A DNA stretch of 10,873 nt from JAAYLC01 sp964636665 (GCA_964636665.1 CAZWVT010000057.1:1-10873), one strand, 5' to 3'; positions 1-6,806 are shown, counted from the first letter of the stretch. Notes: generated by a model from the letters alone, not told the origin. A program made the numbers and translations.

Positions 1-45
1 TCATTGAAGAAAAACGTTTTGGACATAATTGATTCCTTAAACTAA
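1..45 (+). CDS. possible C-terminal tail of an upstream gene (partial)
   Basis: Read from base 1, an open frame gives the 14 residues SLKKNVLDIIDSLN before a TAA stop at 43-45, which would suit a helical protein C-terminus. A second frame starting at base 3 gives IEEKRFGHN before a TGA at 30-32, so the choice is not certain. The identity cannot be told from so few residues. In Flavobacteriia the SDR and ACMSD genes downstream often sit with other kynurenine-pathway genes, so an upstream gene of that pathway is a reasonable guess but only inference. Confidence 0.3.
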   Translation, partial: SLKKNVLDIIDSLN

Positions 46-124
46 AACATATTTTTTATTTAAGATAAATTCATCGAGATTTTTTATTATTTTGTCCGAA
101 ATGAAATTGAAAAGTTAAAAAAAA

Positions 125-910
125 ATGAACCTAAACTTAACAAAAAAAAATGCATTGGTCGGCGGAAGCACTGCCGGTATTGGAAAAGCCATTGCACATC
201 AACTTGCTTCTCAAGGTGCGACGGTAACACTTTTGGCAAGAAATGAAGAAAAATTAAAACAAACATTAAAGGAATTGCCCACACCGGAAGATCAGAATCA
301 CGATTTTTTGGTTGTAGATTTTACACAGCCCGAAGTTCTTAAGGAAAAATTATCGCAGGTTTTAAAAAATAAAAGCTATCATATTTTAATAAACAACACC
401 GGAGGCCCGAAAGGCGGATTACTTTTGGAAGCTTCGCCGGAAGAATTTGAAAATGCATTTCGGATGCACGTTTTATGCAATCAAATTTTAGCTCAGCTGC
501 TTATTCCGGGAATGAAAGATGCGGCTTATGGAAGAATCATCAATATCATTTCAACATCGGTTAAACAACCTATAGATAATTTGGGAGTCAGTAACACGAT
601 AAGAGGTGCAGTTGCGAATTGGAGTAAAACATTGGCAAATGAAATCGGGAAATTTGGAATTACGGTTAACAATATTCTTCCCGGTTTTACTGAAACAGGA
701 CGCTTGGAAGATGTTATAAAAAACGCTTCAAAACGATTGAATATTTCTGAAGAAGACGCTATGAAAAACATGAAAAACAGTGTTCCTGCCAAACGTTTTG
801 GTCTGCCTGAAGAATTGGCATCTGCAGCAGGATTTCTTGCCAGTGAAGCAGCCGCTTATATCAACGGAGTGAATTTACCGATTGACGGAGGCAGAACAAA
901 ATCATTATAA
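125..910 (+). CDS. SDR-fold oxidoreductase with non-canonical active site
   Basis: A 261-residue protein of the short-chain dehydrogenase/reductase fold, of the type often annotated as 3-oxoacyl-ACP reductase-like. The Rossmann nucleotide loop GGSTAGIG is at residues 13-20, the NNAG-like NNTGG at 90-94, the serine strand IISTS at 141-145, and the C-terminal PIDGG at 252-256. The usual YxxxK pair is missing: the equivalent stretch is SNTIR (156-160), with Ser for Tyr and Arg for Lys. This matches the BKR-like SDR subgroup, known for imperfect cofactor and catalytic motifs, so classic ketoreductase chemistry should not be assumed. The A-rich run before ATG 125 suits a Bacteroidota start. The ACMSD gene begins 27 bp downstream, so the two are probably one operon. 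I recall close relatives in flavobacterial kynurenine clusters, which suggests a role there, but the substrate is unknown. Confidence 0.88.
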   Translation: MNLNLTKKNALVGGSTAGIGKAIAHQLASQGATVTLLARNEEKLKQTLKELPTPEDQNHDFLVVDFTQPEVLKEKLSQVLKNKSYHILINNTGGPKGGLLLEASPEEFENAFRMHVLCNQILAQLLIPGMKDAAYGRIINIISTSVKQPIDNLGVSNTIRGAVANWSKTLANEIGKFGITVNNILPGFTETGRLEDVIKNASKRLNISEEDAMKNMKNSVPAKRFGLPEELASAAGFLASEAAAYINGVNLPIDGGRTKSL

Positions 911-937
911 TCTATTTTAACTAAAAAAAATATTGCG

Positions 938-2032
938 ATGAGTTCATCAAGAAAATTGCGAATAAACGGACATTCCCACCTTCTTCCCTATCCCGAAGAA
1001 ATTCCTCAATTTATGAAAGACAAAGGCATTTTTTGGGTTGACCAAGAACGGAAGTACATGCTTCAAAAAGATTGGAGTCGTCCGGTTACAGATTCCAGCT
1101 TTTTCTTAAATGAAAAATTAGAATGGATGGATCGGTTTAATATCGACCACGCCGTTGTTTTGAATCTTTCGCAACTGTACGGAAACGGATTGCGCGTTGA
1201 GGAAATGAAAAAAGCGTTGCGTTTTCAGAATGATTTTAATGCCAAGATTCAACATGATCATCCTTCTAAGTTCACTTCCGGATTTGTTGTTCATCCGGGC
1301 TTTCTTCGTAGTGCGCTATGGGAAATTGAACGTTGTGTAGAAGAATTGGAAATGCAACTTTTGTGTCTGCCTACTCATTTTATGGATACAATAGGAACGT
1401 GGCGCAGTATTTTTGACGAAGAAAACGAACCGCTTTTTGAACTTGCTTCAAAATATAATTTAGCTGTCGAAATCCATCCTTATGATGGAGAAAAATTTAT
1501 CAAACTCGAAAATACCGCATGGCGTTTTCACTTGATTTGGATGCTGGCACAATGTGCCGATGCTTATCATTTTTTTACTTTAAACGGTTATGCCGATAAA
1601 TTCCCGGGAATGCGCACTTGTTTTGCACACGGCGGTCAGTTGGCACAAATAAATCTCGGCAGAAGAATTCAAGGGTTTGATGGACGTCCGGATTTATTTG
1701 AAGGCAAAACACATCCGCGCAAAAGTGTCGGTCATAAAAACATCTTTTTTGACTCCTTGGTACACGACACCGGCTCCCTTGAACTTTTAGTAAAAAATCA
1801 AGGAGCCAAACAAGTTTTAGTCGGTTTGGATGATCCGTATCCTTTAGGCGAAATGGAAAGCGCACCACAATCATCATATCCCGGTAAAATTTTAGATTTG
1901 GCGGTAGAAAGAAAAATCATAAACAAAGAAGAAGCTGATGCTATGTGGGAAGAAAATGTAATCCGATGGCTTTGTGGTGAAGATACACAAGCACAAGACA
2001 AGTTAAGAACCCGTATCCTCAATGAACACTAA
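938..2032 (+). CDS. 2-amino-3-carboxymuconate-6-semialdehyde decarboxylase (ACMSD-type amidohydrolase)
   Basis: A 364-residue metal-dependent amidohydrolase of the ACMSD family, which decarboxylates aminocarboxymuconate semialdehyde from 3-hydroxyanthranilate oxidation and so keeps it from cyclising to quinolinate. The Zn ligands of characterised ACMSD all have counterparts: HxH at residues 12 and 14 (GHSHLLP), His180 (EIHPYD), catalytic His231 (CFAHGG) and Asp298 in GLDDPYPLGE, with spacings almost equal to those of the Pseudomonas enzyme. Further family matches are GRRIQGF..RPDL (241-253) and LVHD (274-277). It is slightly longer than human ACMSD, mostly through a longer N-terminal segment around residues 15-60. 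It follows the SDR gene by 27 bp and is followed closely by an O-methyltransferase, pointing to one transcript. A related carboxymuconate-type decarboxylase (for example in nitrobenzoate breakdown) is the main alternative. Cytoplasmic; no signal peptide. Confidence 0.92.
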   Translation: MSSSRKLRINGHSHLLPYPEEIPQFMKDKGIFWVDQERKYMLQKDWSRPVTDSSFFLNEKLEWMDRFNIDHAVVLNLSQLYGNGLRVEEMKKALRFQNDFNAKIQHDHPSKFTSGFVVHPGFLRSALWEIERCVEELEMQLLCLPTHFMDTIGTWRSIFDEENEPLFELASKYNLAVEIHPYDGEKFIKLENTAWRFHLIWMLAQCADAYHFFTLNGYADKFPGMRTCFAHGGQLAQINLGRRIQGFDGRPDLFEGKTHPRKSVGHKNIFFDSLVHDTGSLELLVKNQGAKQVLVGLDDPYPLGEMESAPQSSYPGKILDLAVERKIINKEEADAMWEENVIRWLCGEDTQAQDKLRTRILNEH

Positions 2033-2045
2033 AAAAATAAACGCT

Positions 2046-2690
2046 ATGGAATTTTACAGTAAAGAAATATTAGAATACGCCGAAAAACATTCACAACCGG
2101 AACCTGAATTATTGATGAAATTAAATCGGGAAACGCATCAGAAAGTAATGTCACCACGTATGTTGAGCGGGCATTTACAAGGTCGCATTTTGAGTATGTT
2201 GTCCAAACTCATCAATCCAAAACACATTCTAGAAATTGGCACTTACACAGGTTACTCCGCATTGTGTTTGGCAGAAGGGCTTCAGGATGACGGTTTTTTA
2301 CACACGATTGACAACAACGAGGAATTGTACGATTTTCAGCGGAATTATTTTGATCAATCTTGGTTTGGCGGCAAAATCATTCAGCATTTAGGGAATGGAT
2401 TGGATATAATTCCGGAATTGGATGTCAAATTTGATATGGTTTTTATTGATGCGGATAAAGAAAATTACGCAAATTATTTCAATGCTGTTATCCCAAAATT
2501 AAATCCGGGCGCACTTGTCTTAAGCGATAATGTTTTGTGGAGCGGTAAAGTAGCTTCTCCTTTAAAACCCAATGATAAAGTTACCAAAATCTTGATGGAA
2601 TATAATGAGATGCTCAACAATCATCCGAAATTTGAATCGGTGTTAATGCCTATTCGCGACGGAATTACCTTATCTCGATTTATAGGTTGA
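2046..2690 (+). CDS. O-methyltransferase, family 3 (caffeoyl-CoA/catechol OMT-like)
   Basis: A SAM-dependent, class I methyltransferase of the Methyltransf_3 type, 214 residues from ATG 2046. Numbered from that start, motif I is LEIGTYTGYSAL near residues 63-74, the acidic ribose-binding segment IDNNEE follows near 94-99, and FDMVFIDADKENY (near 130-142) plus LSDNVLWSG (near 160-168) carry the Asp/Asn residues that bind divalent metal in this family. A longer reading from ATG 2022 would overlap the ACMSD stop by 11 bp. I prefer 2046 because MEFYSKEI fits the usual N-terminus of flavobacterial homologues and the sequence before it is A-rich. The family methylates vicinal hydroxyls of catechol-like acceptors; the substrate here is unknown. 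Its position behind the ACMSD gene suggests co-transcription. Its 3' end overlaps the convergent PAP2 gene by 21 bp. Confidence 0.87.
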   Translation: MEFYSKEILEYAEKHSQPEPELLMKLNRETHQKVMSPRMLSGHLQGRILSMLSKLINPKHILEIGTYTGYSALCLAEGLQDDGFLHTIDNNEELYDFQRNYFDQSWFGGKIIQHLGNGLDIIPELDVKFDMVFIDADKENYANYFNAVIPKLNPGALVLSDNVLWSGKVASPLKPNDKVTKILMEYNEMLNNHPKFESVLMPIRDGITLSRFIG

Positions 2691-3239
2691 GGCGAGGACA
2701 TTTCGTTTGTAATAAAAATAAGATGAAATCGCGATGAAGATTCCTACTGTGGCTCCAACGATTATATCTAAAGGATAATGCACGCCCACATATATTCGTG
2801 AAAAACTGAATAAAATCGGCCAGATATAACAAAGATAAATCCATTTGATGTCACGTCTAAAGACCAATACTAAAAAGGTAACAATCATAAAACTCGAGGA
2901 AGCGTGTCCTGAGAAAAAACTATAGTTTGACGGGGTTTGTAAGATTCGAATAAACTCCTGCCAAGATTCAATTCCGGAAGGTCTTATTCGTGCTACGAAG
3001 TATTTGACAATATTGGTTAAAGCCAAAGTAATCCCAAGTCCGACAATAACGTATGTTACTATCTTAATGCCAATTAAACGATTAAATTGATAGAAGATTA
3101 AAAAGACAAAAAACAAATAAAGCGGAATCCAAGTTTCTGTTTGTGTAGCGGTGACCCAAAGCAGGTCATATTTTTCATTGCCCAATGAATTTAAACGGAC
3201 AAATAATTCTCTATCCCATTGTCTGAGAATCTTAAACAT
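2670..3239 (-). CDS. PAP2-family membrane phosphatase
   Basis: A 189-residue integral membrane protein of the type 2 phosphatidic acid phosphatase superfamily. All three signature motifs are present: KxxxxxxRP (Lys79 to Arg86-Pro87), a PSGH-like FSGH at 109-112, and SRxxxxxHxxxD (Ser147-Arg148, His154, Asp158). The two histidines and Asp158 are the expected phosphotransfer centre. Hydrophobic stretches near residues 37-51, 59-77, 116-127, 132-146 and 157-175 fit five or so membrane spans with the active site on the outer face of the inner membrane. Such proteins dephosphorylate lipid phosphates, for example undecaprenyl pyrophosphate or phosphatidylglycerol phosphate; which one applies here cannot be told. 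Its ATG shares one base with the tatA stop, indicating translational coupling. Confidence 0.92.
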   Translation of the reverse strand: MFKILRQWDRELFVRLNSLGNEKYDLLWVTATQTETWIPLYLFFVFLIFYQFNRLIGIKIVTYVIVGLGITLALTNIVKYFVARIRPSGIESWQEFIRILQTPSNYSFFSGHASSSFMIVTFLVLVFRRDIKWIYLCYIWPILFSFSRIYVGVHYPLDIIVGATVGIFIAISSYFYYKRNVLASTYKSR

Positions 3240-3526
3240 TAAAATCTTCGTTTCACGGAACCTGTGATTTCTTCAACGTCTTCTTTTACTTTTTTTACTT
3301 CATCGCGCACTTCTTTGGTAATGTCCAAATCAATGCCTTCCTTTTCTGCGCTTTTGGTAATTTCAGATGTTAAATCATTCGCGGCATTCTTTAATTGACG
3401 AATTAATTTCCCAAGACCGCGTGCGATTTCCGGAACTTTATCTGCACCAAATATCAAAAGCGTGACGAAGAGAATAAAAGCAATCTCCGTCATACTGATA
3501 AACAAAAAAACCATTTGAAAAATCAT
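3239..3526 (-). CDS. tatA: twin-arginine translocase subunit, TatA/TatE type
   Basis: A 95-residue Sec-independent translocase subunit. It has the TatA layout: one N-terminal membrane helix (about residues 5-26, with Glu14 inside it), the FG hinge at 26-27, an amphipathic helix (DKVPEIARGLGKLIRQLKNA, 29-48), and a charged, probably helical tail with many Lys and Glu residues (about 50-95). TatA oligomers form the passage for folded proteins at the TatC complex in the inner membrane. Many Bacteroidota appear to work with TatA and TatC only; no tatC lies in this window. In-frame Met5 (3514) and Met12 (3493) are alternative starts, but the first ATG leaves the expected lead before the helix. The stop overlaps the PAP2 start by one base. 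A dyad and a -7-like element lie immediately upstream. Confidence 0.9.
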   Translation of the reverse strand: MIFQMVFLFISMTEIAFILFVTLLIFGADKVPEIARGLGKLIRQLKNAANDLTSEITKSAEKEGIDLDITKEVRDEVKKVKEDVEEITGSVKRRF

Positions 3527-3528
3527 AA

Positions 3529-3548
3529 TGCAAATATATTGATTTGCA
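3529..3548 (-). promoter_or_regulatory. dyad and -7-like promoter element just upstream of tatA
   Basis: A perfect 7-bp inverted repeat, TGCAAAT / ATTTGCA, with a 6-bp spacer ends 3 bp before the tatA ATG. The left arm contains part of TATATTTG (3538 down to 3531 on the minus strand), an exact match to the Bacteroidota -7 consensus TAnnTTTG. Only CATT separates it from the ATG, so transcription from it would start at or next to the start codon. I see no -33 TTG at the expected distance. The dyad could be an operator or chance in AT-rich sequence. Confidence 0.4.
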
Positions 3549-3613
3549 TCGAGATAATATATTTGTCTATTTATTATTTCCTTCGTTTGGAAACGTTCGT
3601 AGTTACTTGTTTT

Positions 3614-4426
3614 TTAGTTTTTCAATTGTTTAAACTCGACACTGTGGGCATGAAGATATTCTATAAGTTCCAATTCACTTTTGGTATGCAACAATTTTTC
3701 CTGAAGTCCGGATTCTTGAGCATAAAATAAAAAATCATAAGCGTCTTCCTTTGGAATTCCAAAATTAGCTTCAATATATTCTCGGCTAAACTGCTGTTGC
3801 AAATTTGAGCTTATTTTACTTTCTCTGGATATTTCCGATTTTTTGTCGTTTTTTTTAGGAGCAATTAATTTAAACATTCCATTAATCAGTGGTGCAAAGT
3901 TAATTCCATAATGAATACTATTGTATCCCAAAGCTTCTTCGGCTGCATTTCCTCTTATTGCTGTTTGCTCATCAATAATAAATCCGTAATCATATTCCAT
4001 GGCTGCATACGACATATCCCAATCGGTATTTTTGTAATAAGTATGAATTCCTTTAATATCGGCTTCAATAATTCTGGTGAGATCATAACGTTTTACGACA
4101 ACTTCATCCAATTGCGTAACGGAAGGATTCAGGTAAATATTCATTTGTTTATCCGCAACAATGCTTTCATCTACAACAATATTTAAGGATTGATATTGGA
4201 GTGAGAAAATTTGTAAGCGGTCATGAGGAGCGACTTTTATTTTAAATTCACCGTCTTTTCCTGTTATCACTCCTTTTTGAGAAGAAATATTATACACGCT
4301 GATTCCTTCGGCTTCTTCTCCCTGCGGCACGTGAATTTGTCCGGAAATAAGAATGCGGTTCATTTCCTGCGAAAAGCCGTGAAAAGAAATACATAAAATT
4401 AGAATGTATAGAATTTTTTTAATCAT
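3614..4426 (-). CDS. secreted protein with carboxypeptidase-regulatory-like domain
   Basis: A 270-residue exported protein. Residues 1-19 are a signal peptide (KK, then ILYILILCISF, then a cut probably at FS/Q before QEMN, typical of Bacteroidota). Residues 25-100 resemble a CarboxypepD_reg-like beta-sandwich: ISGQIHV, GISVYNISSQKGVITGKDGEFKI, then a last strand ending IYLNP. Next comes QLDEVVVKR (105-113), which resembles the linker before the plug in SusC/TonB-dependent receptors, yet the remaining 160 residues are polar, contain no beta barrel and match no domain I recognise. The ending is complete (QLKN, then a stop). The likely site is the periplasm or outer membrane. It lies 87 bp upstream of tatA on the same strand and is divergent from pepE. 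I do not assign a function. Confidence 0.82.
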   Translation of the reverse strand: MIKKILYILILCISFHGFSQEMNRILISGQIHVPQGEEAEGISVYNISSQKGVITGKDGEFKIKVAPHDRLQIFSLQYQSLNIVVDESIVADKQMNIYLNPSVTQLDEVVVKRYDLTRIIEADIKGIHTYYKNTDWDMSYAAMEYDYGFIIDEQTAIRGNAAEEALGYNSIHYGINFAPLINGMFKLIAPKKNDKKSEISRESKISSNLQQQFSREYIEANFGIPKEDAYDFLFYAQESGLQEKLLHTKSELELIEYLHAHSVEFKQLKN

Positions 4427-4430
4427 CTAA

Positions 4431-4438
4431 TAAATATA
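4431..4438 (-). promoter_or_regulatory. -7-like element upstream of the CarboxypepD-domain gene
   Basis: TATATTTA on the minus strand matches five of the six fixed positions of TAnnTTTG. It is followed by TTAG and then the ATG at 4426, so it would give an almost leaderless message. No clear -33 element is visible. It shares the 54-bp divergent spacer with the possible pepE promoter. Confidence 0.3.
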
Positions 4439-4446
4439 CATATTTG
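4439..4446 (+). promoter_or_regulatory. -7-like element upstream of pepE
   Basis: CATATTTG on the plus strand matches five of the six fixed positions of TAnnTTTG. It lies 34 nt before the pepE ATG, which leaves room for a short A-rich leader. The match is weak evidence in such AT-rich DNA. Confidence 0.25.
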
Positions 4447-4480
4447 CGTTAAATAAATTTCATAAGATAAAATAAAAAGC

Positions 4481-5185
4481 ATGAAAAATCTTATTGTAGC
4501 CAGTACGAGTACGATTTACGGAAATTCTTATTTGAATTATCTTAAAAATGAAATTTCCCAACTTTTTGAAAATACAGATACGGTTTTATTCATTCCTTAT
4601 GCCAGACCGGGAGGAATCTCCTATGATGAATATACAGCTAAAGCAGCACCTGTATTTAATGAACTTGGAAAAAAACTCATCGGAATTCACACTTATGACA
4701 ATCCACAAGAAGCAATTTTAAGTGCAAAAGGCGTTTTTACAGGAGGCGGAAATACTTTTGTATTGCTCCAAACTTTATATCAACAAGGAATTTTAGAAAT
4801 TCTCCGAGAAAAACTCTTCAAAGGACTTCCCTATTTAGGAACAAGCGCCGGAAGCAATATTTGCGGAATTTCCATAAACACTACCAACGATATGCCCATT
4901 GTCTATCCGCCTTCGTTTAAAGCTATGGGCGTACTTCCTTTTAATATAAATCCACACTATTTGGATCCAATTCCCAATTCAAAACACATGGGAGAAACAC
5001 GTGAAACGAGAATAAAAGAATTTCATTCGCAAAGCAGTATTCCCGTAGTGGGTTTGCGAGAAGGAAGCTGGATTCGTGTTAATGGAGAGCGTTGTATTCT
5101 AAAGGGAGCGCACTCTGCAAGAATCTTTCAACAAGAAAAAGAACCTTTTGAATTGCCAACTGAAAGTGAAATTAGTTTCCAATAA
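4481..5185 (+). CDS. pepE: dipeptidase E (alpha-aspartyl dipeptidase, peptidase family S51)
   Basis: A 234-residue cytoplasmic serine peptidase that cleaves dipeptides with N-terminal aspartate, releasing Asp for reuse. The nucleophile elbow GTSAGSN places Ser122; His159 is in INPHYLD and Glu194 in GLREGSW. The spacing Ser-to-His of 37 and Ser-to-Glu of 72 is identical to the Salmonella PepE triad (120/157/192). Other family signatures are FIPYARPG (37-44) and the glycine-rich FTGGGNTF (86-93) before the elbow. Length is normal for the family. The start at 4481 follows an A-rich leader. The gpmI ATG lies 26 bp beyond the stop, so the two may be partly co-transcribed, although a -7-like element sits between them. 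Confidence 0.94.
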   Translation: MKNLIVASTSTIYGNSYLNYLKNEISQLFENTDTVLFIPYARPGGISYDEYTAKAAPVFNELGKKLIGIHTYDNPQEAILSAKGVFTGGGNTFVLLQTLYQQGILEILREKLFKGLPYLGTSAGSNICGISINTTNDMPIVYPPSFKAMGVLPFNINPHYLDPIPNSKHMGETRETRIKEFHSQSSIPVVGLREGSWIRVNGERCILKGAHSARIFQQEKEPFELPTESEISFQ

Positions 5186-5199
5186 TCCGGACTGCTTCC

Positions 5200-5207
5200 T
5201 ATCTTTA
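5200..5207 (+). promoter_or_regulatory. -7-like element upstream of gpmI
   Basis: TATCTTTA matches five of the six fixed positions of TAnnTTTG. It is followed by CAAC and the gpmI ATG at 5212. TTTCC at 5176-5180, 19 bp further upstream, sits where the -33 element should be but is a poor match to TTG. If used, the message would be nearly leaderless. Confidence 0.3.
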
Positions 5208-5211
5208 CAAC

Positions 5212-6732
5212 ATGAATAAAAAAGTCATTTTAATGATTCTCGACGGCTGGGGAATCAATCCAAATCCTGAAGTTTCTGCCATCGAAAAAGCCAATACTCC
5301 TTTTATCGATTCGCTTTATCAACACTATCCACATGCTCAAATTCGAACCGACGGACTCAACGTAGGTTTGCCGGAAGGGCAAATGGGAAATAGTGAAGTG
5401 GGACATATGAATCTCGGTGCCGGAAGAATTGTTTATCAAGATTTAGCAAAGATAAACCTTGCCATTGCACAAGGAACTTTAAAAGATGAGCAAGTTTTAA
5501 AAGATGCCTTTCAACATGCAAGAACAAACGATAAAACCGTCCATTTTATGGGATTGGTCTCTGATGGCGGCGTACATTCTCACATTGCACATTTAAAAGG
5601 TTTACTATCAGCCGGAAAAGAACAAGGCGTTCAAAAAATGGTTGTACACGCTTTTACCGACGGTCGTGATGTTGATCCGAATTCGGGAATCAATCTAATC
5701 GAAGATTTACAATCCCATTTGGATAAAACCGGCGGAAAATTAGCTTCGATTATCGGTCGTTATTTTGCAATGGATCGCGATCGCAGGTGGGAACGCGTCA
5801 AAAAAGCTTATGATTTATTAGTTTCGGGAAAAGGAACACCTTCTGCTGATGCTTTTAAAAGCATACAAAATAGTTACGAAAAAGGAATTACAGATGAATT
5901 TATCGAACCCATCGTAATGATGGATAAAGAAAACAAGCCCGTTGCAACGATACAACCTGATGATGTGGTGATTTTCTTTAATTTCCGTACCGATCGCGGC
6001 AGGCAACTAACCGAAGCGCTTACTCAAAATAGTTTTAAAGATTTTGAAATGAATCCCTTGCCACTATATTATGTTACGCTTACAAATTATGATGACTCAT
6101 TCAGAAATATTCGAATCATTTACAACAAAGAAAACCTAAACAATACGCTGGGCGAGATATTGGAAAAACACAATAAAAAACAAATCCGAATAGCCGAAAC
6201 GGAAAAATATCCGCACGTAACTTTCTTTTTTTCCGGCGGTCGTGAAATGCCGTTTAAAGGTGAAAAACGTATTTTATGTCCTTCTCCCAAAGTTGCTACT
6301 TACGATTTAAAACCAGAAATGAGTGCTTTTGAGATACGCGATAAAATCATTCCGGAAATTGAATCCACTTCTTCTGATTTTATTTGCCTCAATTTCGCCA
6401 ATCCGGATATGGTGGGACATACCGGTGTATTTGAAGCAGCGGTAAAAGCATGTGAAACTGTGGATTTGTGTGTAAAAGATATTGTAAAGAAAGCCACAGA
6501 AAATAATTATACAGTTTTGATATTGGCAGATCATGGCAACAGTGATGTGATGCGTAATCCCGATGGCTCACCAAATACTGCGCATACAACCAATCCTGTT
6601 CCGCTCATTGTTATTGACGACCAAATAAAACGTGTAAAAAATGGCATTTTAGGAGACATCGCTCCTACCATTCTCCACTTGATGGGAATTCCGAAACCTG
6701 ATGAAATGAACAGAGAATCCTTGCTCAAATAA
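5212..6732 (+). CDS. gpmI: 2,3-bisphosphoglycerate-independent phosphoglycerate mutase
   Basis: A 506-residue, full-length enzyme of the alkaline phosphatase superfamily that interconverts 3- and 2-phosphoglycerate in glycolysis and gluconeogenesis, normally with two Mn ions. All catalytic and metal residues are visible: Asp11 (LDGWG), nucleophile Ser61 (MGNSEVGH), Asp399 and His403 (PDMVGHTG), Asp440-His441 (ADHGNSD) and His458 (NTAHTTNPVP). The substrate-binding regions GRIVYQ (71-76), HAFTDGRDV (146-154), GRYFAMDRD (182-190) and FNFRTDRGRQL (256-266) are intact. Numbering is within a few residues of the Bacillus enzyme (12/62/403/407/444/445/462). It lies 26 bp after pepE. Cytoplasmic. Confidence 0.97.
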   Translation: MNKKVILMILDGWGINPNPEVSAIEKANTPFIDSLYQHYPHAQIRTDGLNVGLPEGQMGNSEVGHMNLGAGRIVYQDLAKINLAIAQGTLKDEQVLKDAFQHARTNDKTVHFMGLVSDGGVHSHIAHLKGLLSAGKEQGVQKMVVHAFTDGRDVDPNSGINLIEDLQSHLDKTGGKLASIIGRYFAMDRDRRWERVKKAYDLLVSGKGTPSADAFKSIQNSYEKGITDEFIEPIVMMDKENKPVATIQPDDVVIFFNFRTDRGRQLTEALTQNSFKDFEMNPLPLYYVTLTNYDDSFRNIRIIYNKENLNNTLGEILEKHNKKQIRIAETEKYPHVTFFFSGGREMPFKGEKRILCPSPKVATYDLKPEMSAFEIRDKIIPEIESTSSDFICLNFANPDMVGHTGVFEAAVKACETVDLCVKDIVKKATENNYTVLILADHGNSDVMRNPDGSPNTAHTTNPVPLIVIDDQIKRVKNGILGDIAPTILHLMGIPKPDEMNRESLLK

Positions 6733-6798
6733 GAACAGAAATCATCGGATTTACAGGAGACTTCTGCGAATCGACTATCGTAACTCTTTCGCTTTTAT

Positions 6799-6806
6799 TA
6801 CCTTTG
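6799..6806 (+). promoter_or_regulatory. -7 promoter element upstream of the MscS-type channel gene
   Basis: TACCTTTG matches all six fixed positions of the Bacteroidota -7 consensus TAnnTTTG. It lies in the 105-bp gap after gpmI and 31 nt before the ATG at 6838, a normal leader length. No TTG is seen about 19 bp upstream, so the -33 half is unsupported. The position suggests that the channel gene has its own promoter rather than relying on read-through from gpmI. Confidence 0.5.

Noticed and set aside
87..284. Minus-strand 65-residue open frame at the left edge
   Set aside because: It lies mostly antisense to the SDR gene and its composition is that of a shadow frame.
2022..2045. Upstream ATG for the O-methyltransferase, overlapping the ACMSD gene
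   Set aside because: It adds only MNTKKINA, while the next ATG fits the usual family N-terminus and has an A-rich leader. The longer form cannot be fully excluded.
3584..3595. CGTTT-GG-AAACG inverted repeat after the CarboxypepD-domain gene
   Set aside because: The stem is at most 4-5 bp with a minimal loop and no T tract on the relevant strand, so it is not a convincing terminator.
3515..3730. 71-residue plus-strand open frame around the tatA upstream gap
   Set aside because: It overlaps the 5' end of tatA and the 3' end of the CarboxypepD-domain gene in antisense and has no recognisable feature.
6766..6796. GCGAA/TTCGC repeat followed by TTTT after gpmI
   Set aside because: Only 5 bp of stem with a 17-nt loop; too weak to call a terminator.
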